Source: Rhodococcus sp. ARC_M6
GTDB lineage: Bacteria > Actinomycetota > Actinomycetes > Mycobacteriales > Mycobacteriaceae
Assembly: GCF_022810305.1 (NCBI RefSeq)
Contig: NZ_JALGQH010000007.1
Location: forward strand, 124,001-188,000
Reading direction: 5' to 3'
Length of the DNA stretch: 64,000 nucleotides
Shown in pieces: positions 1 through 8,799 of the stretch. The position numbers and the translations under genes were made by a program. Under the pieces are notes generated by a model. That model made no database searches. It was not told the DNA's origin and saw nothing but the letters and a program-made list of their open reading frames with translations. The number at the start of each line of letters is the position of its first letter. Position 1 is the first letter of the stretch.

Positions 1-1235
1 GGCTGTCGGGGGACTGTTTCCCGGTATCGGAACCTGAGACGGATCGACAGACATCGGCGGATAAAACCGGGTTTTCCGATCGTCCCCGATCTCGACACTC
101 CATTCGCTGTGGTGCAGTAACCGATGATGGTGGCCGCACAAAAGTATGAGATTATCGAAATCCGTTGGACCACTGTCCATCCAATGAACTACATGGTGGG
201 CGTCGCACCATCCGGGCGGGGTACCGCAGCCGGGAAAAGCGCATCCACCATCTCTGACGGCCAAAGCTCGCCGCTGCGGGACCGTCGCTGTTCGCTCGTC
301 GAGCCCATGATTGAGCGGAACGCCGTTCTGGTCGAGCAGGATTCGGGTGACCGTGCAGTCACAGGCCAGCATGCGGGCACTGTCGAGACTGATCGGGCCG
401 GCCCAGTTGGTAATCGCATAGCCGAGTTCCTCGGTGGACGGTAACAGGTCTTTCAATGCCTGCAGGTCCGTGAGGTCTTTCGCGGTAGCCGTAATCGTCA
501 GGTGCGGTTTGACGCCACCTTCGACGGGTCCGAGGCCGGCCATCTCAAAGCGGTGCAGGAGTTCGCAGAAACCGTCGGCGCGTCGAAGTGCCGGGGTACG
601 AGCATCTTTCACGCCGTAAATTTCGGGAGTCGGCTTCGAGAGTCCGGAGAGTAGCGCTATCAACCGGGCGCCGTTCACGGCATCGAGATCACCCTTGACG
701 CTGACGCGACCGTACAAACCTTTCGATGCATAGGACTCGTTGTGCTGAAGAATCTTCCCCGACGGGGACTCCGTCGTCGCGATTGCCGTACTTCTTTTCG
801 ATACGCCGGATGGCCGCGCGGACTTCCGTCGCAGTCGGAAACCTTTTTCGAGGCCAGGTCCAGCAGGATGTCGCGGGCCTTTTCGATGTCCGCGGTATGC
901 ATGTTCTTGGGTGGGTGCTGGCAGAACTGGGCTACCTGCCGGGCTTTGAGCGCGTCGATGTCACCATCGTAAAAGGACTGTGCAACTACAGGTTCGAGCA
1001 TGAACAGCCGCGCAAGCGAGACCAGTTGGCTGCACTCACCGATCTCGAGGTTGGTGGAGCGGTGAAGCCACTGGGCGATAGCCCGGAAGCCTGTGTCGGG
1101 GAGAGCGTCACGGGTGAACATCTCGACAACGAGGTGCACCAGGCGCGATTGCAGGCCGTGGCGGGCGCGGACCAGGTCGAGGGCCTCGACTTTGAGACCC
1201 TCGCTGTTCAGTTGCCATGCTTCCCGATTCCTCAT
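1..1235 (-). pseudogene. DUF222/HNH endonuclease (13E12-type), frameshifted and running off the left edge
   Basis: This is a member of the DUF222 plus C-terminal HNH nuclease family, multicopy in Rhodococcus and Mycobacterium (REP13E12 proteins). From ATG 1235 the N-terminal part reads cleanly (NREAWQLNSEG... to LLDLASKKVS, near 840). The expected continuation TATEVRAAIRRIEKKYGN lies in a second frame (about 840-760). The conserved GRVSVKGDLDAVNGARL segment and the nuclease motif CAFPGCGTPPGWCDAHHVVHW (read here in pieces, about 170-245) with GHHHRLLH lie in a third frame that stays open to base 1. So two shifts, near 835 and near 750, break the gene, and its 3' end lies outside the window. 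The HNH residues are intact, so it could be a recent pseudogene or two sequencing errors. It is divergent from mftE. Confidence 0.8.
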
Positions 1236-1248
1236 GCATTGATTCTAA

Positions 1249-1264
1249 TCGAACAGGATTTCGA
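1249..1264. promoter_or_regulatory. SOS-box-like LexA site upstream of the HNH gene
   Basis: The sequence TCGAAC-AGGA-TTTCGA sits 13 bases before the HNH gene start codon. It differs at one base from the mycobacterial LexA consensus TCGAAC-N4-GTTCGA. It is embedded in a longer inverted repeat, AATCGAA at 1247-1253 and TTCGATT at 1260-1266. 13E12-family genes with SOS boxes are known in Mycobacterium tuberculosis, so DNA-damage control is a reasonable inference. Confidence 0.55.
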
Positions 1265-1307
1265 TTCCTAGAGACATTTCGGACAGGTTTTGGCGAATTT
1301 GCGCTCG

Positions 1308-1334
1308 AGAGTTGTTGGTATACATATATATTCG
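1308..1334 (+). promoter_or_regulatory. AT-rich putative promoter of mftE
   Basis: An unusually AT-rich tract (TATACATATATATTC) lies about 30 bases before the proposed mftE start, in otherwise GC-rich DNA. A TTGCGC hexamer lies at a possible -35 distance. It suggests that mftEFG has its own promoter, consistent with the antisense HNH gene directly upstream. Assigned by eye only. Confidence 0.35.
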
Positions 1335-1357
1335 GCATTCTGGAAGAGGTAGGGTGG

Positions 1358-2092
1358 GTGGAGTTCGTGCACTTGCCCGTTGGCGAATACCATCGGATGA
1401 TGACCGAAGTTCGAGAGCTGTCCGCCATACCAAGTCCTTGTCTCGAAGGCACGGCTCTCACCGTCGTGGTCCCGGTCGGTTCGTTGGAGCAGCACGGTCC
1501 GCACCTACCTCTCGATACCGATACTCGAATCGCGAGAGCTGTCGCCGGCGCGCTTCCCGGCGTCGTGGTTGCGCCCGCACTCGAGTACGGCGCGAGCGGT
1601 GAGCATGAAGGATTTGCCGGGACCATTTCAATCGGTGCCGAGGCCATGGAAATGGTGATCGTCGAGTACGGGCGGTCGGCGTTTCGATGGGCAACTCGGG
1701 TGTTGTTCGTGAACGGTCACGGTGGAAACGGCCCGGCTTTGGCCAAAGCCGTGGCGCTACTGCGCTACGAAGGCCGTGATGCGGCCTGGGCGCCCTGCGC
1801 AGTTCCGGGGGCAGACGCTCATGCGGGCAGGACAGAAACAAGCCTCTTACTGCATCTTTCGCCGGATTGCGTGGATATGGCCCGCGCAGTGGCCGGAAAT
1901 ATTTCTCCGATCGCAGACCTGATGCCAGGATTGCGTTCGGGCGGTATGGTCGCTGTGTCGGATAATGGAGTTCTGGGTGATCCAGTCGAGGCGACAGCCG
2001 CTGACGGCGCACAGATTTTCGGCGGGTTGGTGCAACGCGCGACGGATGGACTGACCCGGTGGCAACCGGGTCCGGATGGGAGGCTTCGGTGA
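1358..2092 (+). CDS. mftE: Mycofactocin precursor peptide peptidase MftE (creatininase family)
   Basis: MftE is the creatininase-fold metallopeptidase that cuts the C-terminal Val-Tyr dipeptide product from modified MftA, releasing the AHDP intermediate of mycofactocin. The family signature is clear: [19 protein letters not shown] near residue 45, [28 protein letters not shown], and [15 protein letters not shown] with likely metal ligands Glu, His, Asp, His and Glu. About 244 residues, near the mycobacterial length. I chose GTG 1358 because GGAAGAGG at 1342-1349 is a well-spaced ribosome site; ATG 1397 is the alternative. The gene is followed by mftF and mftG on the same strand. MftA, B, C and D are not adjacent; the divergent broken HNH gene occupies the upstream position. 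Confidence 0.9.
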   Translation: MEFVHLPVGEYHRMMTEVRELSAIPSPCLEGTALTVVVPVGSLEQHGPHLPLDTDTRIARAVAGALPGVVVAPALEYGASGEHEGFAGTISIGAEAMEMVIVEYGRSAFRWATRVLFVNGHGGNGPALAKAVALLRYEGRDAAWAPCAVPGADAHAGRTETSLLLHLSPDCVDMARAVAGNISPIADLMPGLRSGGMVAVSDNGVLGDPVEATAADGAQIFGGLVQRATDGLTRWQPGPDGRLR

Positions 2093-2162
2093 TGATTGCA
2101 ACCGATGGGGGGCGGGCGATCTACCCGAACCGATTCACGGTGCTTGCCGCGACGATCGCCTG

Positions 2163-3560
2163 ATGCGACCCGCACGACTCCCCGATGGCTTCGGCATTCG
2201 GTTGGATCCCAAAGTTCGCACGTACTCGGGTGGCCGCGTGCTCATCGGCGGTTCGCCGACGCGCATGCTCAAGCTCGCTCCGACTGCGGCCGCGATGATC
2301 GGCGACGGTTTTCTCGAGGTCGTCGATCAGCAGAGTGCGGCAGTGGCGCGCCATCTGCTCGATTCGGGAGTGGCAAATCCTCGACCTATGTCGACGCCGT
2401 CAGCGGCCGACGTCACTGTTGTGATTCCGGTGAAGGACAACAAGGTGGGTGTCGAACGGCTGTTGCCTGCTCTCAAAGATCTGACTGTGATCGTCGTCGA
2501 CGACGGATCCGAGGTTCCTCTGGAGCCCCGTCAGAATGCTCCGGGAACTGGCTCGATCACCGTCGTCCGGCACGATAAGGCGCGTGGTCCGTCGGCGGCT
2601 CGAAACTCAGGGTTGCGTTCGGCCCAAACACGTTTCGTGGCATTCCTCGATTCCGACGTCATTCCGCGGGCCGGTTGGCTCGAGCTGATGCTGGGTCATT
2701 TCAGTGACCCGGGAGTTGCCTTGGTGGCGCCGAGGATTGTGGCTCTCGATCCGTACGGGACAGCTTTGGCTCGTTACGAGAACATGCGCTCCTCCCTGGA
2801 TCTGGGACGCAAGGAGGCTGCGGTCAAGTCGGGTAGTCCCGTGGCTTACGTGCCCAGTGCAGCGCTGATCGTGCGCCGCGACGTGGCCCTCGAATGCGAA
2901 GGTTTCGACGAAAGCCTCGAAGTGGCCGAGGACGTCGATTTCTGTTGGCGTTTGCAGGCTGCTGGTTGGCGCCTGCGTTATGAACCGGTTGCGAATGTCG
3001 CCCACGATCACCGGGTGCAGTTCGACAAGTGGTTCAGTCGACGCGCTTTCTACGGAACCGGCGCGGCGCCGCTGGCCGCGCGTCATCCGGGGTCGGTGCC
3101 GCCGATGGCCATGTCGTTCTGGATGTTGTTCTCGTGCATTGCTGCTGCCACTCTCACCCGGTCCGGGTTGGCCGGCGCGATCGGGGCTTTGCTGTTCACC
3201 ACGTTCCGCTTGCGGAAGATGTTCACCGGGCTACGTCAGCCGACACGCATCGCGGCCATTCTTGCTGCCCAAGGATTTGTGGGCGGGTTCTGGCAACTCG
3301 CGTCGGCGATGTGCCGTCACTATTGGCCGGTCACTCTGTTGGCGGTCATCAGTTCACGCAAGATTCGACGCTTGGCGCTTGCTGCAGCAGTCGGGGAGGG
3401 GCTGGTGGATTGGTACCGGCACCGTGAACCCGGTGGGCTGGGGCCGGTGCGGTACGTGTTGTTCAAGCGGGCTGATGACGTGGCGTACGGATTCGGCCTG
3501 TGGCGCGGTGCAATCGAGGCGCGCGACCTGGCTGCGTTGAAGCCTCGAATTACCAAGTGA
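2163..3560 (+). CDS. mftF: Mycofactocin glycosyltransferase MftF (GT2)
   Basis: MftF attaches the beta-1,4-glucan chain to premycofactocin. The N-terminal 70 residues ([33 protein letters not shown]) resemble a PqqD-like peptide-recognition fold. The GT2 core follows, with [17 protein letters not shown], the D-x-D motif in [12 protein letters not shown], and [14 protein letters not shown]. Hydrophobic segments after [16 protein letters not shown] suggest membrane association near the C-terminus. Start choice: ATG 2163 gives about 465 residues, close to mycobacterial MftF, and begins just before the conserved PARLPDGF. The in-frame ATG 2076 would add 29 unconserved residues overlapping mftE. 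TGA 2161-2163 of a 23-codon reading frame overlaps this ATG. mftG follows with a GTGA overlap. Confidence 0.9.
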   Translation: MRPARLPDGFGIRLDPKVRTYSGGRVLIGGSPTRMLKLAPTAAAMIGDGFLEVVDQQSAAVARHLLDSGVANPRPMSTPSAADVTVVIPVKDNKVGVERLLPALKDLTVIVVDDGSEVPLEPRQNAPGTGSITVVRHDKARGPSAARNSGLRSAQTRFVAFLDSDVIPRAGWLELMLGHFSDPGVALVAPRIVALDPYGTALARYENMRSSLDLGRKEAAVKSGSPVAYVPSAALIVRRDVALECEGFDESLEVAEDVDFCWRLQAAGWRLRYEPVANVAHDHRVQFDKWFSRRAFYGTGAAPLAARHPGSVPPMAMSFWMLFSCIAAATLTRSGLAGAIGALLFTTFRLRKMFTGLRQPTRIAAILAAQGFVGGFWQLASAMCRHYWPVTLLAVISSRKIRRLALAAAVGEGLVDWYRHREPGGLGPVRYVLFKRADDVAYGFGLWRGAIEARDLAALKPRITK

Positions 3561-5023
3561 GTGTTCCGGATTACGCAGATTTTGTGGTTGTCGGCGGCGG
3601 CACCACCGGTTGCGTGATCGCGGCGAGGCTCAGCGAAGATCCTGCAGCGACGGTGTTGCTTCTCGAAGCGGGACCGGGCTATCGGTCGACGCTCGAACTC
3701 CCGGCGGTACTGGACGATCCATACTTGTTGCCGGTGGGTCCGACCAGTGAGCACACATGGACGTACCCGGTCGAGTTGACGCCCGATCGCCTCGCCACGA
3801 TCTCGCGCGGTCGGACGTTGGGAGGTTCGGGGGCTGTCAACGGCGCGTATTTTGCTCGAGCCACACGCACGGATTTCGGGAACTGGCCACAATCGTGGAG
3901 CTACGAGAAGGTATTGCCGTACTTCTGTCAGTCGGAGACCGATCACGATTTCGGCGGGCCGTATCACGGTGAGCGCGGCCCGATTCCGGTTCGTCGTCGG
4001 CAATTGGATCACATGCATCCGCTGAGTGGACAGTTCCACCAAGCGGCGATCGAGGCAGGTTTTCCCGATGACCTCGACAAGAATGCTCCGGACTCTGTCG
4101 GCGTCGGCCCCGTCCCGCTCAATATTTCCGAGCATCGCCGAATCAGCACGGCGCTCGGCTATCTGATGCCGGCTCTGGGCCGCACAAATCTGAGCGTCGA
4201 CGTCGGTGTCGTGGTCGTTCGAATTGTCTTCTCGGGAACCCGCGCCATCGGAGTCGACGTCCTCGACGGCATACAACTTCGACGTATTCGTGCCGCTCAT
4301 GTCGTGGTGTGTGCGGGTGCCGTTGCGACGCCACATTTGCTGCTCAATTCCGGTGTCGGATCGGCCGAACACCTTGCCGCCCAAGAAATTCCCGTCGTAG
4401 TTGACCTGCCCGAAGTTGGGCAGGGGTTCGTCGATCATCCGGAAGTTCTGATCCCGTACCGATATTCGACGCCCGAGTTGCTGCGATACCGAACGCCGGT
4501 TTTGGAAGTGACGCTCAATGATCCGGATCTCGAACTCCGTCCGTACACCGCGTCATTCACAGATCTTGTGCCAGGCGTAGCGCCGATGGATCACGGTATG
4601 GGCGTTGTCCTCATGGCACCGCACAGTCGTGGAAGTGTAGAGCTCGACGCGATGGCGCCGGCGGGTGCTCCACGGATTCGGTACAACTATCTGGATTCGG
4701 GGCATGATCGCGCGACGATTCGTCGGGGTATGAGGTTGGCCGAGGACCTGCTGGAATCAATCGCCGCTACCGGACTGATCGAGCGACCGGACATCGACTA
4801 CTCGGACGAGTGGATCGAGTCGAGGCTGGGGACGTCGCTGCACATGAGTGGCAGTTGTGCGATGGGGTCGGTCGTGGACGAGCAGTGCAGTGTCTTCGGC
4901 GTCGACGCACTCAGTATCGTCGACACTTCGATCTTTCCCGCGATCCCCAGTCGTGGACCGCACGCAACTGCGGTCATGGTGGCTGAGCGCGCAAGCGAAT
5001 TGGTCCAGGTAGCGGCCGGATAA
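3557..5023 (+). CDS. mftG: Mycofactocin dehydrogenase MftG (GMC oxidoreductase)
   Basis: MftG is a flavin-dependent GMC-family oxidoreductase that re-oxidises mycofactocinol and links alcohol oxidation to respiration. Start GTG 3557 overlaps the mftF stop (GTGA), giving about 488 residues, the family length. The Rossmann motif [19 protein letters not shown] begins near residue 8. The GMC signature [18 protein letters not shown] lies near 90, and [18 protein letters not shown] near 255. C-terminal HMSGSCAMG and [16 protein letters not shown] supply the expected histidines. It is the last gene of the mft group; a GAF regulator starts 76 bases later. Confidence 0.9.
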   Translation: MSVPDYADFVVVGGGTTGCVIAARLSEDPAATVLLLEAGPGYRSTLELPAVLDDPYLLPVGPTSEHTWTYPVELTPDRLATISRGRTLGGSGAVNGAYFARATRTDFGNWPQSWSYEKVLPYFCQSETDHDFGGPYHGERGPIPVRRRQLDHMHPLSGQFHQAAIEAGFPDDLDKNAPDSVGVGPVPLNISEHRRISTALGYLMPALGRTNLSVDVGVVVVRIVFSGTRAIGVDVLDGIQLRRIRAAHVVVCAGAVATPHLLLNSGVGSAEHLAAQEIPVVVDLPEVGQGFVDHPEVLIPYRYSTPELLRYRTPVLEVTLNDPDLELRPYTASFTDLVPGVAPMDHGMGVVLMAPHSRGSVELDAMAPAGAPRIRYNYLDSGHDRATIRRGMRLAEDLLESIAATGLIERPDIDYSDEWIESRLGTSLHMSGSCAMGSVVDEQCSVFGVDALSIVDTSIFPAIPSRGPHATAVMVAERASELVQVAAG

Positions 5024-5099
5024 AGGAAACCGCATGGTCAGCTTCAGCATTGATTTGTGATCGGCATTACAGTGACAGGGGAGCGGAGGAACGCAGAAT

Positions 5100-6413
5100 A
5101 TGGCACGTGAACAGGCTGTGTACGGCAACCCGTGGGTGGCAGTACGGCCAGGAGATGACGTGGCGCTGCTGGCGCGTCGACTCTCCAGCGCTCATCAGTT
5201 GTTCATCGATGCCCACGACGGGCCGGGGCATGGCCTTCCCGACGACTCGCACGTACGTTCCGTCGTGCTCGAATCCTGGATGCGCAGCCGAAACAAAGGC
5301 GTCGATCCCGACGTCGTCGGAAATCCCGAGATGCTCGAAGGTCTCGAACTCGAGAACTACCGATCGACGCATCCCATGTCGCTCATTCGTCCGGTGATCC
5401 GAAAGCTGCTGGTAGAAGATGCTGCCGAGACTGGGTTGTTGATCGCGATCAGTGACGCGCACGGCCGATTGCTCTGGGTGGAGGGTGACAGTTCCGCCAA
5501 GGACAAGGCGTTGTCGATGAACTTCGTCGAGGGCGCCGACTGGAGCGAGGATCGTGTCGGTACCAATGCGCCGGGCACCGCACTCGCAATCGATCACTCG
5601 GTGCAGATCTTCGGCTCGGAGCACTTCAATCGGACAGTGCACGATTGGAGTTGTTCGGCGGCGCCGGTCCATGACCCCACTACCGGGCAGATTCTCGGTG
5701 CCATCGATATCACGGGCGGGCCACGCGTCGCTGTCCCGGAAGTGTTGTCGTTGATCCGTGCAACCGTGGCGGCTGCGGAGTCGGAACTACGGTTCCACCT
5801 CCTCAACTCGCCGATCCCGCTGACGGCCTCGGCGCCCCGGTTGGACACGTTCGGCGGCGGACGGCCCACACTCGTCCGCGGGGGTGAGCGGATTCAGATG
5901 TCGCAACGTCATGCCGAAATCTTGTTGTTGCTCTCCGAGCATCCTGAGGGCCTGAGCGCGGATCATCTTGCGGTTCTCCTTGACGAAGGTGAGCTGGACG
6001 GTGTCACCATCCGCGCTGAAATGTCGCGCCTACGTAAGGTTTTCGGTGCCGACAGGTTGGCGTCGAGGCCGTATCGCATCATTACCGAGTTCACTACCGA
6101 TGTCGATGACGTTCGGAGTGCGTTGGATCGAGGTGACGCGGCGACTGCCATGCGCCTGTACACGGGGCCGGTTCTGAGCGGATCGGCCTCTCCGGGCATC
6201 GACGCCATCCGAGATGAACTTCGCACGCGCGTTCAGGCAGCCCTGCTTCGCGGCGGCGATGCAGCTCTGTTGGCGCGCTGGACTACCTCCGTCCACGGGC
6301 GCGAAGATTCCGTCGTCTGGGAGGCGTACTTGTCGACGCTCGATCCAAAATCTGCGTTGTATTCCCAGGTCAAAGCCAAGATTGACGTCCTCGACCGGCA
6401 GTTGCGTCTCTGA
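5100..6413 (+). CDS. GAF-domain transcriptional regulator with SARP/BTAD-like C-terminus
   Basis: 437 residues from ATG 5100, with GGAGGA at 5085-5090. The N-terminal half matches the sensor part of AcoR-type regulators: VLESWMRSRNKGVDP, then a GAF domain with DWSEDRVGTNAPGTALA, IFGSEHFN and APVHDPTTGQILGAIDITGG. The AAA+ domain and Fis helix of AcoR are absent. Instead, from about residue 265, MSQRHAEILLLLSEHPEG, TIRAEMSRLRKVFG and ASRPYRI form a winged helix of SARP/OmpR type. An alpha-helical tail with BTAD flavour follows (ALDRGDAATAMRLYTGPVL). It lies just upstream of the aldehyde dehydrogenase, in the same direction, and is probably its aldehyde- or alcohol-responsive regulator; the ligand is not known. 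Confidence 0.8.
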   Translation: MAREQAVYGNPWVAVRPGDDVALLARRLSSAHQLFIDAHDGPGHGLPDDSHVRSVVLESWMRSRNKGVDPDVVGNPEMLEGLELENYRSTHPMSLIRPVIRKLLVEDAAETGLLIAISDAHGRLLWVEGDSSAKDKALSMNFVEGADWSEDRVGTNAPGTALAIDHSVQIFGSEHFNRTVHDWSCSAAPVHDPTTGQILGAIDITGGPRVAVPEVLSLIRATVAAAESELRFHLLNSPIPLTASAPRLDTFGGGRPTLVRGGERIQMSQRHAEILLLLSEHPEGLSADHLAVLLDEGELDGVTIRAEMSRLRKVFGADRLASRPYRIITEFTTDVDDVRSALDRGDAATAMRLYTGPVLSGSASPGIDAIRDELRTRVQAALLRGGDAALLARWTTSVHGREDSVVWEAYLSTLDPKSALYSQVKAKIDVLDRQLRL

Positions 6414-6416
6414 GCG

Positions 6417-6472
6417 CAACGTACTTGCAACGTTGTCTCTCCTAGTGTTGTGAATCACACCCCGCGGGGGTG
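6417..6472 (+). promoter_or_regulatory. Cluster of palindromes upstream of the aldehyde dehydrogenase
   Basis: Three inverted elements sit between the GAF regulator and the aldehyde dehydrogenase. They are CAACGT-N7-ACGTTG (6417-6435), TGTGAATCACA (6449-6459) and CCCCGCGGGG (6460-6469) inside a longer CACCCC...GGGGGTG context. They are plausible operators or activator sites for the adjacent regulator. The CACCCC/GGGGGTG theme recurs before the MHS transporter and the acyl-CoA synthetase. Confidence 0.4.
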
Positions 6473-6532
6473 GGGCTGTGGCCATGAACTCGGTGGTCAC
6501 AGGCGAAGATCCGTTCACAGAGGAGCTTGCAA

Positions 6533-8056
6533 ATGACCGTGTACGCCCGCCCCGGTACCGCCGACGCGATCATGTCCTTCCAGTCTCGTTACGACAACTG
6601 GATCGGAAACGAGTGGGTCGCACCAGTCAAGGGCCAGTACTTCGAGAACCCGACTCCGGTAACGGGGCAGAACTTCTGCGACGTAGCTCGCTCCACCGCA
6701 GAAGATATCGAGCTTGCACTCGACGCGGCACACGCAGCCGCTCCGGCTTGGGGCAAGACCTCTGTTGCCGAGCGTGCCATCATCTTGAACAAGATCGCCG
6801 ATCGGATGGAAGAGAACCTCGAATCCATCGCACTCGCCGAGTCCTGGGACAACGGCAAGCCGATCCGCGAAACCCTGAACGCCGATATTCCCCTGGCCAT
6901 CGATCACTTCCGCTACTTTGCGGGAGCTATTCGCGCACAGGAAGGTTCGCTGTCCGAGATTGACTCCGACACCGTTGCCTACCACTTTCACGAGCCGCTC
7001 GGTGTGGTCGGACAGATCATTCCGTGGAACTTCCCGATCCTGATGGCGGTGTGGAAGCTGGCCCCTGCGCTTGCCGCCGGTAACGCAATAGTCCTCAAGC
7101 CCGCAGAGCAGACTCCCGTCTCGATCCTGCACCTCATCGGCATCATCGGCGACTTGCTGCCGGCTGGTGTGCTCAACATCGTCAACGGATTCGGTGTCGA
7201 AGCCGGCAAGCCGTTGGCGTCGAGCCCTCGCATCAAGAAGATCGCCTTCACCGGTGAGACCACCACCGGACGCTTGATCATGCAGTACGCGTCGCAGAAC
7301 CTCATTCCGGTCACTCTCGAGCTTGGCGGCAAGAGCCCCAATCTGTTCTTCTCCGATGTCCTCGCATCCAATGACGATTACCAGGACAAGGCTCTCGAGG
7401 GCTTCACGATGTTCGCCCTCAATCAGGGTGAGGTCTGCACGTGCCCGTCCCGTGCTCTGATCCAGGAAGACATTTTCGACGACTTTCTCGCCATGGCAGC
7501 TATCCGCACCAAGGCTGTGCGCCAGGGCAATCCGCTCGACACCGAGACGATGATCGGTGCGCAGGCCAGCAACGACCAGCTCGAGAAGATCCTGTCCTAC
7601 ATCGAAATCGGTAAGGCTGAAGGCGCCAAGGTCATCACCGGTGGTGAACGCGCTCAGTTGGGCGGCGACCTCGCCGGCGGCTACTACGTGCAGCCGACGA
7701 TCTTCACCGGCCACAACAAGATGCGCATCTTCCAGGAAGAGATTTTCGGACCGGTCGTCTCCGTTACGTCGTTCAAGGATTACGAAGAAGCCATCGAAAT
7801 TGCCAACGACACCCTCTACGGCCTCGGCGCCGGTGTCTGGGCACGAGACGGTGGAACCGCTTACCGTGCGGGCCGTGATATCCAGGCGGGTCGTGTGTGG
7901 ACCAACACGTACCACCAGTACCCGGCGCACGCTGCGTTCGGCGGATACAAGCAGTCCGGTATCGGCCGCGAGAATCACTTGATGATGCTCTCGCACTACC
8001 AGCAGACCAAGAACCTCCTGGTCAGCTACGCGCAGAAGGCTCAGGGCTTCTTCTGA
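6533..8056 (+). CDS. Aldehyde dehydrogenase (acetaldehyde/ThcA-ExaC type)
   Basis: NAD(P)-dependent oxidation of aldehydes, most likely acetaldehyde, to the acid. 507 residues. ATG 6533 is preceded by AGAGGAG (6519-6525). Family motifs: [38 protein letters not shown], catalytic Glu in LELGGKSPN near 263, catalytic Cys near 302 in [11 protein letters not shown], and [10 protein letters not shown]. It closely resembles, from memory, the EPTC-inducible ThcA of Rhodococcus erythropolis. The DUF779 gene follows 50 bases later, a pairing common for this ALDH subgroup. The ethanolamine genes downstream would supply acetaldehyde. Confidence 0.92.
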   Translation: MTVYARPGTADAIMSFQSRYDNWIGNEWVAPVKGQYFENPTPVTGQNFCDVARSTAEDIELALDAAHAAAPAWGKTSVAERAIILNKIADRMEENLESIALAESWDNGKPIRETLNADIPLAIDHFRYFAGAIRAQEGSLSEIDSDTVAYHFHEPLGVVGQIIPWNFPILMAVWKLAPALAAGNAIVLKPAEQTPVSILHLIGIIGDLLPAGVLNIVNGFGVEAGKPLASSPRIKKIAFTGETTTGRLIMQYASQNLIPVTLELGGKSPNLFFSDVLASNDDYQDKALEGFTMFALNQGEVCTCPSRALIQEDIFDDFLAMAAIRTKAVRQGNPLDTETMIGAQASNDQLEKILSYIEIGKAEGAKVITGGERAQLGGDLAGGYYVQPTIFTGHNKMRIFQEEIFGPVVSVTSFKDYEEAIEIANDTLYGLGAGVWARDGGTAYRAGRDIQAGRVWTNTYHQYPAHAAFGGYKQSGIGRENHLMMLSHYQQTKNLLVSYAQKAQGFF

Positions 8057-8106
8057 TCCGGTGATTGCACCAGGTCAGCTCGAGTAACGAACATACGGAG
8101 GTTGGA

Positions 8107-8682
8107 ATGAACGCCCCAGATATTGCTGAGCCAGGTGCCAGCTCAGCCGGCGTCGTTCCACCTCGTCTCGTGACCACCGCTGGGGCGGCCGATCTCTTGC
8201 GCCGCCTCAGTGGGAATCATGGTGAACTCATGATGCATCAGTCCGGTGGATGCTGTGACGGCAGCGCGCCGATGTGTTATCCCGCAGGCGAATTCATCGT
8301 CGGTGACCGCGATGTACTACTCGGTGTCATCGACTTGAGGCTCGGGGTCGGCGAGGTTCCGGCGGATCTGCCGACGGGAATCGACGCCGTTACGGTGTGG
8401 ATTTCCGGTTCCCAGTTCGAAGCCTGGAAGCACACCCAACTCGTTCTGGACGTCGTGCCGGGCCGCGGCGGCGGATTCAGCTTGGAAGCTCCTGAAGGAT
8501 ATCGATTCCTCAGTCGAGCAAGGGCTTTCGCGCCCGAAGAGAATGTGTCTCTGAACTCGTCGACCATTCTGGTCGGTGCGGATTGGGAGGCCGGAGTGCG
8601 GCCTCACCCACCCACCGTTCCTCAGGTTGTCGCCGAAGCTATCGATGCCTGCCCTGTTCCGGGAACGACCAGCCGAGACTGA
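8107..8682 (+). CDS. DUF779 protein associated with aldehyde dehydrogenase
   Basis: 191 residues; ATG 8107 follows GGAGG at 8097-8101. The DUF779 core is clear: AADLLRRLSGNHGELMMHQSGGCCDGS, SAPMCYPAGEF, VWISGSQFEAWKHTQL, and the C-terminal SLEAPEGYRFLSRARAF. The paired cysteines in GGCCDGSAPMC suggest a metal or redox site, but no reaction is established. DUF779 genes are typically next to acetaldehyde dehydrogenases, as here. It is longer than the usual core by a short N-terminal leader and about 30 C-terminal residues. Confidence 0.85.
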   Translation: MNAPDIAEPGASSAGVVPPRLVTTAGAADLLRRLSGNHGELMMHQSGGCCDGSAPMCYPAGEFIVGDRDVLLGVIDLRLGVGEVPADLPTGIDAVTVWISGSQFEAWKHTQLVLDVVPGRGGGFSLEAPEGYRFLSRARAFAPEENVSLNSSTILVGADWEAGVRPHPPTVPQVVAEAIDACPVPGTTSRD

Positions 8683-8799
8683 GCCGTTACATCGCCGTCA
8701 TCCCGCGGTGGCCGCTCTTAACTTCATGGTCCTACGGTTCACCTCATACGACGCATTCGTTTGCGGCGTCTCATTTTTGACCGATTCAAGGGGATAGAC

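Noticed and set aside
8683-8799. Cobalamin riboswitch before the ethanolamine genes
   Set aside because: The gap is only 117 bases and no B12-box-like sequence is visible.
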